The position numbers were made by a program, and so were the translations under genes. A stretch of 64,000 bases of DNA from CAZIPE01 sp964541305 (GTDB taxonomy: Bacteria > Patescibacteriota > Saccharimonadia > Saccharimonadales > UBA7683). Below are positions 15,952-23,735 of this stretch, one piece after another. The stretch's first letter is position 1. The number at the start of each line of letters is the position of its first letter. Below the pieces are notes generated by a model. The model did no database searches and had not been told where the DNA came from. It worked only from the letters and a program-made list of their open reading frames with translations. The stretch covers positions 1-64,000 of the forward strand of contig CAZIPE010000004.1 in NCBI GenBank assembly GCA_964541305.1, given 5' to 3'.

Positions 15952-17141
15952 ACAACACCTCTCTTGGCGCCGACATAGAGGTCTTTGATTTTTTTATTTC
16001 TTTGTTGAATTGAGAGTATCCCCTCATTCGTAAACTTATCTTGAGTGTTGGCCGACAGTCTACCGCGCACAGGGCGATTATTGAGAATATATTCGAGTTT
16101 TTTGTATATTTCAGAAGACATTTCTTCATCTAGATCAGGGCTATCGACTTTTTGAGTTTGTGAACGGGTAGGTAATGGATTGACATCAAGTAGTCCTTTA
16201 TATGGAATCAGTAGGCCGTCTTTTTCATTTGTAATAATCTCTGGAACGGCATACTGTGTCGTAGATATAACAGGCGTAGCTGATGCGAGTGCATCAACAA
16301 AGACCATCCCAAAAGTATCGAGCTTAGTTGGCATAATAAAAAAATCTGTTGGCTTAAAGAAGTATCTAATTATGTCTTCTTTTGAGTAGTTTGGCTTAAA
16401 TAGATAGGTGTTCGTAAGATTGTACTTATTCAGAAGCTGTTGAGCATCTTTTGAAACTAAATATAGCTGAACTGCATCTACACCAAACTTTGAGTTTATT
16501 TTTTTTAGCGCCCGTAGTGTTTCATCTAGCCCTTTTCGATACACATCATTTCCTACGAAGAGCAGTTTTAGTGACTTACTTTTTTTGATGTGGGTATGAT
16601 CTGGTTTTAAGTCAGCAATTTTTTGTATATCCATCGCAGGATATATTACTGTGACCTTATTTTCTATTTTTGCGTAGTCTGCGCTGTATATTTTGCGGAG
16701 TGTGGTCCTGGCGGCGTTACTCATACATATAATTCCCTTGCAATTCGAATGAGATAGAAAAGGCAATACCTTATCATTCATATACTCCGAATCACTAGTG
16801 AAGTTTGCGAGGCCGAGCGGGTGTTCAAACTCAACTATATACGGCTTTTCAGGGATTTTTTCGGCAATAATGTTAATGAAATGAAGGATGTCCGACTCGT
16901 CACTGTTTTCCTTTTTATTTACAAAAAATATGTTTTGAAATGTTTTAATGAACCATCCAACAATAACGTTATCTCCAAATTTACGATATATTTTAATAAG
17001 AGAACCTACATGCTTCATTGGTTTTGGAACAATAAATTCAATGTCTGATGGAGGGCTGGAGATCAACGACTCATGAATTTTGTGAAGTGGTTTATAGTTG
17101 CGATAAACCAGACGTACTTTTATAGCTGACTTATCTCTCAT
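15948..17141 (-). CDS. Glycosyltransferase family 4 (GT-B)
   Basis: A 397-aa GT4-like protein. The C-terminal Rossmann domain has KSLKLLFVGNDVYRKGLDET and the donor-site motif LDTFGMVFVDALASATPVIST, in which both Glu of the usual E-x7-E are Asp. FEHPLGLANF and CMSNAARTTLRKIY are typical of the N-terminal acceptor domain of GT4 enzymes. It overlaps its upstream neighbour (another GT4) by 11 bp and the flippase-like gene by 4 bp. The donor is unknown. Confidence 0.84.
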   Translation of the reverse strand: MRDKSAIKVRLVYRNYKPLHKIHESLISSPPSDIEFIVPKPMKHVGSLIKIYRKFGDNVIVGWFIKTFQNIFFVNKKENSDESDILHFINIIAEKIPEKPYIVEFEHPLGLANFTSDSEYMNDKVLPFLSHSNCKGIICMSNAARTTLRKIYSADYAKIENKVTVIYPAMDIQKIADLKPDHTHIKKSKSLKLLFVGNDVYRKGLDETLRALKKINSKFGVDAVQLYLVSKDAQQLLNKYNLTNTYLFKPNYSKEDIIRYFFKPTDFFIMPTKLDTFGMVFVDALASATPVISTTQYAVPEIITNEKDGLLIPYKGLLDVNPLPTRSQTQKVDSPDLDEEMSSEIYKKLEYILNNRPVRGRLSANTQDKFTNEGILSIQQRNKKIKDLYVGAKRGVV

Positions 17142-18222
17142 GGATTATACTCCCAAACACCTGTTCGTATTGCTTGCTTATAGTGCCCCAGCCAAACTTT
17201 TTTGTGGTGAATATTTTCCCTTTGGTGCCTAGTTCATTTCTATAAGATTTGTTTGTACAAAGTCCCACCAAACTACTAACAAAGCCGTGCTCGTCTTTAG
17301 GGTGAACTAAAATACCATTTTGGTTATGTGTAATTGTCGACGATATTCCCTCAAGATCACTGGCAACTACTGGTCTATTTGACATTGTAGCCTCGAGCAT
17401 TACTAGGCCCTGACCCTCCATGTCTCCACGGACAGGAATGTTTGGCATAATAAAAATATCGGATGCTATATAGAGCTTTTGCTTAGTTGCGTCAGTTACT
17501 CGTCCAATAATGGTTACATATTCTTCTAATTTATTCTCTTTAACAAGCAATTCAATGCGCTTCCTGTAGGGTCCGTCTCCTGCAATTAAATAGTGTATAT
17601 TCTTGTATTTTTTTAGTAGCTTTGGTAAAACTTTTTTGATAAACCAATGAATACCTTTTCTCTCAACAATTCTTCCAAGTGACAATAAAACAACTTTTCC
17701 GGAAATACTTATATTCAATTCACCTTCTATCTCTTGAGTAGCCTGTACCTGACTCATTGCAAGTGTATTCTCCTCCACCCCATATGGTATTACTGCAGTT
17801 CGACACGACTCAACGCCTCTTTTCATAGCTTCTAATTTAGTCTCTTCGCTAATGCAAATGACAAAGTTCATTTTTTTAACAAAACTAACGAAGAATTTTT
17901 GATAAATCCAGTTCTCGTAGGTAAGATCAAGCCCAGCAGCGGTTACGATAACTGGGCGATTGAATAATACTTTTAGCACATACCCCAGCGGCGCCAACAA
18001 ACAATCTTGTATATATATAATGTCACGGCGACTTACAATCATCGCCAAGCAGGCTCTTATAAAGTGACTCGGAAGAACGAATGGAAGATATTTATTTGAA
18101 CCGCCCCATTTTATAAGCTTTACATTATTACGCTTGCTAAGGCTCTCGTTAAGTTGGTATGCAGCGTTCTCAAGACCACCAATGGTGGGAGGGTACTTAC
18201 GCGTGATGAATAATATTTTCAT
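17131..18222 (-). CDS. Glycosyltransferase family 4 (GT-B)
   Basis: A 363-aa GT4 enzyme with the full signature. The N-terminus is MKILFITRKYPPTIGGLENA, the nucleotide-binding strand is VVLLSLGRIVERKGIHWFIK, and the donor motif MEGQGLVMLEATMSNRPVVASD has the E-x7-E glutamates. The arrangement matches PimA/PimB-type and rhamnosyl/mannosyl transferases but does not fix the sugar. It lies in the middle of the five-gene operon 19181-13501, with an ATGA junction to the GT2 gene upstream. Confidence 0.9.
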   Translation of the reverse strand: MKILFITRKYPPTIGGLENAAYQLNESLSKRNNVKLIKWGGSNKYLPFVLPSHFIRACLAMIVSRRDIIYIQDCLLAPLGYVLKVLFNRPVIVTAAGLDLTYENWIYQKFFVSFVKKMNFVICISEETKLEAMKRGVESCRTAVIPYGVEENTLAMSQVQATQEIEGELNISISGKVVLLSLGRIVERKGIHWFIKKVLPKLLKKYKNIHYLIAGDGPYRKRIELLVKENKLEEYVTIIGRVTDATKQKLYIASDIFIMPNIPVRGDMEGQGLVMLEATMSNRPVVASDLEGISSTITHNQNGILVHPKDEHGFVSSLVGLCTNKSYRNELGTKGKIFTTKKFGWGTISKQYEQVFGSIIHER

Positions 18223-19181
18223 TTAATAAATTTAGATTTTTTAACTTCTTCGAGTATTTTCTCTTGGTTATTAAGCATTCTACTAAGCATATCGGCCACA
18301 AGTCCAAGCGACCAGATAATTATTGCGAGCGTGATGAAATACATCCCAGCAAAGCCTAGGAACTTGAAAGGACTAAAGCTATCGGTAACCAGCCAGTGAC
18401 CAATAAATATAACTGCTGAGATAAAACCAAGTATAAACGGGATGAGTCCCAGCCAGCCAAAGAATCTAAGTGGTGCAAAATCTCGATATGATCGAAGTAT
18501 ATTCAAGGCACTAATAGCTACGTAACTAAATATGCTGGTAACTACTCGAGATTTTCTACCTGGGTAGTACTTAACTTCAGTGGGTAATGTTGTAATGCGC
18601 AGTCGTTTCATGGCAAGCACCTGAAATGATTCCTGGGTATATGTTTTAGTTCCATTTATATTCAGTGCAATGAGTGCTTTTTGGTTATATGCTCTAAAGC
18701 CACACGTGACATCATTGAATTTCTGTCTACTGAGTTTGCTAACTATCCACGCACCAAGTAAGTTTCCGTAGTACTTCCCTGCTGGCATATTTTTGGGTCG
18801 GTGCTTCTTGCCATTTTTATCAGTAAATCTATCGGCTGCTACAAAATCTGCATCATCACTTACAATTGGCGCAATCATCTCTGGAATGTCGGCTGGATTA
18901 AACTGCAGGTCACCATCAATATTTACGAGGATATCTGCCTTCATATTAAGCGCGGTTTCTACCGCCTCCTTAAAACGAAGTGCAAGTTTTTTGTTTGCAC
19001 CATCACTAATTACCCTAGCCCCTGCTTTCTGTGCTTTCTCTACTGTTCTATCAGTACTTCCATCATCTATAACGACAGCTGCAATTGAATCTACACCATC
19101 AATCTTCTTCGGTACACCATTAATTACATCTGCAATTGTCTTTTCTTCATTCATACATATCGAAACAACAACAAGCTTCAT
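18219..19181 (-). CDS. Glycosyltransferase family 2 with C-terminal membrane anchor
   Basis: A 320-aa GT-A fold enzyme resembling dolichyl/polyprenyl-phosphate sugar synthases. It has VVVSICMNEEKTIADVI at the start, VVIDDGSTDRTVEKA, and the metal-binding DxD in LVNIDGDLQFNPAD; FNDVTCGFRAYNQKAL is the usual downstream motif. Two C-terminal transmembrane helices (about residues 235-300) anchor it. Such enzymes make polyprenyl-phosphate sugars used by GT-C transferases, which fits the membrane gene at the end of the operon. It begins the operon and has a clear AAGGAG about 12 nt before ATG, in contrast to the leaderless divergent neighbour. Confidence 0.9.
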   Translation of the reverse strand: MKLVVVSICMNEEKTIADVINGVPKKIDGVDSIAAVVIDDGSTDRTVEKAQKAGARVISDGANKKLALRFKEAVETALNMKADILVNIDGDLQFNPADIPEMIAPIVSDDADFVAADRFTDKNGKKHRPKNMPAGKYYGNLLGAWIVSKLSRQKFNDVTCGFRAYNQKALIALNINGTKTYTQESFQVLAMKRLRITTLPTEVKYYPGRKSRVVTSIFSYVAISALNILRSYRDFAPLRFFGWLGLIPFILGFISAVIFIGHWLVTDSFSPFKFLGFAGMYFITLAIIIWSLGLVADMLSRMLNNQEKILEEVKKSKFIK

Positions 19182-19228
19182 ATATTTGTAACTCCTTAGG
19201 TTGTTTCTATTTTATCAGTTTAAGAGGG

Positions 19229-19234
19229 TATAAT
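19229..19234 (+). promoter_or_regulatory. -10 box of nucleotide-sugar dehydrogenase, leaderless spacing
   Basis: TATAAT ends 6 nt before the ATG at 19241. No Shine-Dalgarno can fit downstream of the predicted start of transcription. The divergent operon starts at 19181. Confidence 0.6.
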
Positions 19235-19240
19235 ATAGCA

Positions 19241-20530
19241 ATGCATGAAGTAAGTACTAAAAAAGTTGCCGTAATTGGTCTTGGTTATGTGGGACTTCCA
19301 CTTGCACTTCTAGCTGAGCAAAAAGGTTTTGATGTTATTGGTATCGAGGTGAGTACTAAAAAGCTAGGGCTTCTAAGACGACGCAAGCCAATTATTGACG
19401 ATGAAACTGCAAATAAGCAGCTCAGCAAAACAGCTATTACATTTACCGATGATTTTAAATTGCTTGCAGATCGTGACATCGTCGTCGTCTGTGTGCCCAC
19501 GCCAGTTGATGAGCAAAAAAACCCAAACTTGAGGCCCGTGCGCGGAGCGGTGAGTTCGGCTGTAAAGCACATGAAGAAAGGCTCTCTTCTTGTTGTCGAA
19601 TCTACTATCAACCCTGGTGTATGTGATGAAGTGGTAGCGCCACTTATAGAAGCCGAGAGCGACCATATTGTTGGCAAAACCATCTATCTAGCGCACTGCC
19701 CAGAACGAATCAATCCGGGCGACCCCAAATGGCATGTTGGCAATATCAACCGTGTACTTGGTGCTGATAGCAATGAAGGTCTAGAAATCGCGTACGATTT
19801 TTATAGCAATCTGGTTAACGCAAAGGTTAAAAAAATGGGCAGTTTGAAAGAAGCTGAGGCGGTAAAGGTGGTTGAAAACTCGTTTCGTGATGTGAATATC
19901 GCCTTCGTCAATGAGCTTGCTATGTCGTTTAATAAACTTGGTATTAACGTAAATAACGTCATAGATGGCGCTGCAACCAAGCCATTCGCATTTATGGCCC
20001 ACTACCCTGGCATTGGCGTTGGTGGCCACTGTATACCCGTCGACCCCTACTATTTAATTGAATATGCACGCAGCAATGGGTTCGACCATAAATTCCTCAA
20101 ACTAGCTCGTTCCATCAATGAGACTATGCCAGTGTACTCAGTAGACCTGTTGGAACAAGCACTGATTGAAAAAACCACCAAAACATTGAAGGGTGCTGAA
20201 GTCGCTGTACTAGGTCTTTCATACAAAGCTAACGTCGGCGATGATCGCGAAAGCCCCGCCTATGCTGTCGTTAAAACTCTTCAGGAGCGAGGTGCAAAAG
20301 TAACTGCGCATGACCCACATATCTTACATAAGTCTGACGTTAAAACTTTAGATGAAGCACTCAGCAATAAAGATGCGGTAGTGCTGGTTACCTCGCATAA
20401 TGAGTTTAAATCAATCAAACCAACTGACTTAAAAGATATATCCGTTTTCTTAGATGGTAGAAACGCCCTCATCTCTTTGGCGAAAGAAATCCAAGCAAAC
20501 GGTACACACTACATCGGTCTCGGGAATTAA
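19241..20530 (+). CDS. Nucleotide-sugar dehydrogenase (UDP-GlcNAc/ManNAc or UDP-Glc dehydrogenase type)
   Basis: Oxidises C6 of a UDP-sugar to a uronic acid in two NAD-dependent steps. The 429-aa protein starts at 19241; a longer frame from 19136 would overlap the divergent gene and the promoter. It has KVAVIGLGYVGLPLA, VVCVPTPVD, VVESTINPGV, the substrate-binding ENSFRDVNIAFVNELA and the catalytic Cys in GIGVGGHCIPVDPYYL. The FRDVNIAFVNELA form resembles WecC/WbpA/TviB enzymes (2-acetamido sugars) more than plain UDP-glucose dehydrogenases, but the neighbouring UXS-like gene would need UDP-glucuronate, so specificity is open. Its 3' end overlaps that gene by 4 bp. Confidence 0.92.
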   Translation: MHEVSTKKVAVIGLGYVGLPLALLAEQKGFDVIGIEVSTKKLGLLRRRKPIIDDETANKQLSKTAITFTDDFKLLADRDIVVVCVPTPVDEQKNPNLRPVRGAVSSAVKHMKKGSLLVVESTINPGVCDEVVAPLIEAESDHIVGKTIYLAHCPERINPGDPKWHVGNINRVLGADSNEGLEIAYDFYSNLVNAKVKKMGSLKEAEAVKVVENSFRDVNIAFVNELAMSFNKLGINVNNVIDGAATKPFAFMAHYPGIGVGGHCIPVDPYYLIEYARSNGFDHKFLKLARSINETMPVYSVDLLEQALIEKTTKTLKGAEVAVLGLSYKANVGDDRESPAYAVVKTLQERGAKVTAHDPHILHKSDVKTLDEALSNKDAVVLVTSHNEFKSIKPTDLKDISVFLDGRNALISLAKEIQANGTHYIGLGN

Positions 20531-21474
20531 CTTTTTTGTGCGGTGGAAAAGTATTCAATCGTCTTCTTCAAGCCTTCGTCTAGACCGACCTCAGGCGCCC
20601 AAGCAAGTTTATCCAATGCTAATGAGATATCGGGCTTTCTTTGTCTAGGATCATCCCGAGGTAAATCACGATAGACTATCTTGCTGGTAGTCTCTGGTAT
20701 CAAAGCAATGACTCTTTGGGCCAACTCACTGATTGAAAACTCAACTGGGTTACCCAAATTTACCGGCCCAATAAAGTTCTCTTCGTTTTCCATCATTAGT
20801 ATCATTCCTCTTACTAAATCATCCACATATTGGAAACTTCTAGTTTGCGAGCCATCTCCATATATAGTTATATCTTCGTTATTAAGCGCCTGAACAATAA
20901 AGTTCGATACTACCCGGCCATCATCAGCTCGCATGTTTGGCCCATAGGTGTTAAATATCCTAATTACGCGAGTATCTGTTTTATATTGACGGTTGTAATC
21001 AAAAAATAGGGTCTCAGCACAGCGCTTGCCTTCGTCATAACAAGACCTTATACCAATAGGATTGACCTTACCCCAGTAGTTTTCGGGCTGAGGGTGAACA
21101 TCAGGATCTCCATAAACCTCGCTTGTAGAAGCTTGTAGAATTCTAGCACTATTTTTTTTTGCAAGCTCTAGCATATTCAGCGCCCCCATAATACTAGTTT
21201 TCATAGTCTGCAGTGGATCCTTTTGATAGTGTGGCGGAGAAGCTGGACACGCCAGGTTATAAATTCTATCTATTGGACCTTCTATTGAAATTTTATCAAT
21301 TATGTCCTGCTCGATAAGTTCGAAATCATGAAGACCGTGTAACGCATCGATATTCTGCCTTCTGCCGGTATAGAAGTTGTCGAGACATATGACACGACCG
21401 CCTTCATCTAAAAGCTTTTTACACAAATGTGAACCAATGAACCCAGCCCCACCTGTTACTAACGAAGTTTTCAT
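20527..21474 (-). CDS. UDP-glucuronate decarboxylase-like NAD-dependent epimerase/dehydratase
   Basis: A 315-aa extended SDR resembling UDP-xylose synthase (UXS/ArnA-like), which converts UDP-glucuronate to UDP-xylose. Visible are TGGAGFIGSHLCKKLL, NLACPASPPHYQKDPLQT (the UXS-type ACPASP stretch), ASTSEVYGDP, the catalytic SCYDEGKRCAET (Tyr-x3-Lys) and RIFNTYGPNM. The UXS assignment rests on ACPASPPHYQ and on the convergent partner, a UDP-sugar dehydrogenase that could supply its substrate. Confidence 0.88.
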   Translation of the reverse strand: MKTSLVTGGAGFIGSHLCKKLLDEGGRVICLDNFYTGRRQNIDALHGLHDFELIEQDIIDKISIEGPIDRIYNLACPASPPHYQKDPLQTMKTSIMGALNMLELAKKNSARILQASTSEVYGDPDVHPQPENYWGKVNPIGIRSCYDEGKRCAETLFFDYNRQYKTDTRVIRIFNTYGPNMRADDGRVVSNFIVQALNNEDITIYGDGSQTRSFQYVDDLVRGMILMMENEENFIGPVNLGNPVEFSISELAQRVIALIPETTSKIVYRDLPRDDPRQRKPDISLALDKLAWAPEVGLDEGLKKTIEYFSTAQKS

Positions 21475-21586
21475 TTTTGTGACTTTCTATAATTTAAGGT
21501 TGTCTAACACAGGTTTCATAATAGCAAACTGTGTTGGTTGTTGATAAATATACTACGCTAATCTTGAAATATAAGCTTAATCGGTA

Positions 21587-21592
21587 TATAAT
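21587..21592 (+). promoter_or_regulatory. -10 box upstream of the membrane-anchored protein at 21621
   Basis: TATAAT at 21587-21592. A 6-codon open frame (MIKQKL) starts 11 nt later at 21604, and its stop overlaps the ATG at 21621 in the form ATGA. The mini-frame may be chance or a short leader. Confidence 0.5.
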
Positions 21593-21620
21593 AGCGAGGT
21601 TATATGATAAAACAAAAACT

Positions 21621-22199
21621 ATGAATCAAATTGTACATAAAAATACCAATAAAAAACGAAATATAATACTGGCAGGAGCCTCTATTGCGATTCTCGTTGG
21701 CGCCAGCTTAGCTGTTGCGTATGTAGGTAGCGTTGGTCCTTTTTCAGAGAGTGAAACAGTGTCAGACTCAACCATAGACTATGAAGAGCCGACCGATGAG
21801 CAAAAGACAGCTGGTGAAGCCACAAAAGAGGAGACTGTAAAAAACGAAGAGGCCTCGAAGCCCAGTTCATCAAGCGCTGGATCTTCAACCCCAACAACCC
21901 AAGCCAACAATACGGTTGGGGTTGAGTTTACCTCTGGTCCAGAAGTAGCTGATGGAACGCTCTATGTCGGCACAGTTGTCCAAGAAGTAAACTCCACAGG
22001 AGTATGTACCCTCACGCTCAGCAAGTCAGGTAAAACGAGTGTCGTAAAAACCGCCAAGACACAGGTTTCTGGTAGCGTCGCAACCTGCCAAGGCTTCACT
22101 ATTGATGTTAGTAAACTTGCAAAAGGATCATGGAACGTGCAGTTGAGCTATAAAAGCAATAAATCTCAAGGCAAGACTTCGGAGAGTATAACAATATGA
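21621..22199 (+). CDS. Membrane-anchored extracytoplasmic protein of unknown function
   Basis: A 192-aa protein not recognised by family. It has a short basic N-terminus (NKKRN), one hydrophobic helix (about residues 13-35), an acidic Ser/Thr/Glu-rich linker to about residue 95, and a C-terminal domain of about 95 residues. That domain has two Cys (GVCTLTLSK and VATCQGF) and a beta-sandwich look (GSWNVQLSYKS). I chose the ATG at 21621 because the longer frame from 21531 runs through the promoter. It overlaps the next gene (secreted repeat protein) by ATGA, so the two may work together at the cell surface. Confidence 0.7.
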   Translation: MNQIVHKNTNKKRNIILAGASIAILVGASLAVAYVGSVGPFSESETVSDSTIDYEEPTDEQKTAGEATKEETVKNEEASKPSSSSAGSSTPTTQANNTVGVEFTSGPEVADGTLYVGTVVQEVNSTGVCTLTLSKSGKTSVVKTAKTQVSGSVATCQGFTIDVSKLAKGSWNVQLSYKSNKSQGKTSESITI

Positions 22200-23701
22200 A
22201 ATTTACGCTTAATGGAAATCACGCCCGCATAAAACCCTTTATACTACCACTAGCAATAGTCGGATTATTCGCGCTCCTCTTTTCACAGACAGCACAAGCT
22301 GGAGCAGTAACAGGTTTTGATGCGGGTCGGATAATGGACGACGCTATTTTTACAAATGAAAACTCAATGAGTGTTTCTCAGATTCAAAACTTCCTTAATT
22401 CTAAAGTGCCTAATTGCGACACAAACGGAACGCAAACTTCAGAATACGGCGGTGGAACACGGGCACAGTACGGTAGATCGCGCGGATATCCACCACCATA
22501 CACTTGCTTAAAAAATTATTCGCAGGGTGGAAAATCCGCGGCCAGGATTATTTACGATGCCGCAAAAGCAAACGATGTTAATCCGCAGGTACTCATCGTA
22601 CTGCTCCAAAAAGAACAGGGTCTAGTAACAGACACCTGGCCGTGGAGTATTCAATACCGCTCTGCTACTGGCTACGGATGCCCTGATACAGCAGCCTGCG
22701 ATAGTGACTACTACGGCTTCACCAATCAAGTAAACAGAGCTGCAGACATGTTCCAGGCAATTATGACCCAGAGGAATGGTTGGTATACTCCTTACCGCGT
22801 TGGAAGTAACCGCATATATTGGCACCCCGACACATCACGCTGCGGGTCTTCTACTGTAAACATTCTAAACCGAGCTACTGTAGCACTGTATAGCTACACA
22901 CCTTATCGACCTAACCAATCTGCCTTGAATGCAGGGTATGGCACGGGTAATAGCTGTAGCTCATACGGCAACCGCAATTTCTACCAATACTTCAAAGATT
23001 GGTTCGGTCCCCCTAACGTTGACCGTTCAAAAGATAGAGTGCTTTCTGGAGACTGGAATGGTGACGGAGAAACCGATACGGGTGTTCGACGTAGCAACGT
23101 TTTCTATCTAGATTATGACAATGACGGCACAGTCGATCGTGAGTTTAGTTTTGGGAAATCTAGTGACTTTCCGCTAGTAGGAGACTGGAATGGTGACGGA
23201 ACAGATACGATAGGTGTTCGACGCGAACCAAATATTTTTTACTTAAATAATGGGTTTGATGGCACACCCGAGGTTAGTTTTAAGTATGGTAGCTCAGGCT
23301 ACTTCCCTTTAGCGGGAGACTGGAATGGTGACGGAACAGATACGATAGGTGTTCGACGTGGTGATAAAACTTTCTTGTTGAATAATAGTAATGACGGCAG
23401 TGCAGACATTAGGTTTGATTATGGTAGCTCAGGCTACTTCCCTTTAGCGGGAGACTGGAATGGTGACGGAACAGATACGATAGGTGTTCGACGTGGTGAT
23501 AAAACTTTCTTGTTGAATAATAGTAATGACGGCAGTGCAGACATTAGGTTTGATTATGGTAGCTCAGGCTACTTCCCTTTAGCGGGAGACTGGAATGGAA
23601 ACAATACAGACACAATTGGCGTGAAACGAGGGGGTGAAACATTCCTTCTAAATAATGGCCATGACAGCACTTCAGACATGCAGTTTAAATACTTATATTA
23701 A
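22196..23701 (+). CDS. Secreted protein: lytic-enzyme-like N-terminal domain plus five 45-aa FG-GAP/VCBS-like repeats
   Basis: A 501-aa surface protein. Residues 1-35 form a signal peptide ending near TAQAG. Residues 38-275 are a Cys-containing domain with NPQVLIVLLQKEQGLV, GYGCPDTAACDSDYYGF and YGNRNFYQYFKDWFGPP. From memory this resembles a domain in secreted actinobacterial proteins often annotated as hemagglutinin, with a lysozyme/transglycosylase-like Glu. From about residue 284 there are five repeats, each opening GDWNGDG or GDWNGNN, a Ca-binding-type loop as in FG-GAP/VCBS beta-propeller blades. Repeats 3 and 4 are identical in DNA. The function may be adhesion or wall remodelling. Confidence 0.82.
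   Translation: MKFTLNGNHARIKPFILPLAIVGLFALLFSQTAQAGAVTGFDAGRIMDDAIFTNENSMSVSQIQNFLNSKVPNCDTNGTQTSEYGGGTRAQYGRSRGYPPPYTCLKNYSQGGKSAARIIYDAAKANDVNPQVLIVLLQKEQGLVTDTWPWSIQYRSATGYGCPDTAACDSDYYGFTNQVNRAADMFQAIMTQRNGWYTPYRVGSNRIYWHPDTSRCGSSTVNILNRATVALYSYTPYRPNQSALNAGYGTGNSCSSYGNRNFYQYFKDWFGPPNVDRSKDRVLSGDWNGDGETDTGVRRSNVFYLDYDNDGTVDREFSFGKSSDFPLVGDWNGDGTDTIGVRREPNIFYLNNGFDGTPEVSFKYGSSGYFPLAGDWNGDGTDTIGVRRGDKTFLLNNSNDGSADIRFDYGSSGYFPLAGDWNGDGTDTIGVRRGDKTFLLNNSNDGSADIRFDYGSSGYFPLAGDWNGNNTDTIGVKRGGETFLLNNGHDSTSDMQFKYLY
23285..23554 (+). repeat. Perfect 135-bp tandem duplication (two copies)
   Basis: Copy 1 is 23285-23419 and copy 2 is 23420-23554. I compared them base by base and found no difference. 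A third partial copy continues to about 23598 (through GGAGACTGGAATGG). Each unit encodes one 45-aa blade repeat, so copy-number change keeps the frame. Confidence 0.93.
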
Positions 23702-23735
23702 ATACTTTACTCGTGTTAAGTGTTAGAATTTTAGA

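Noticed and set aside
23049..23698. CRISPR-like regular repeats
   Set aside because: The repeats are coding, 135 bp long and translate to 45-aa blades; no short repeat/spacer pattern is seen anywhere in the window.
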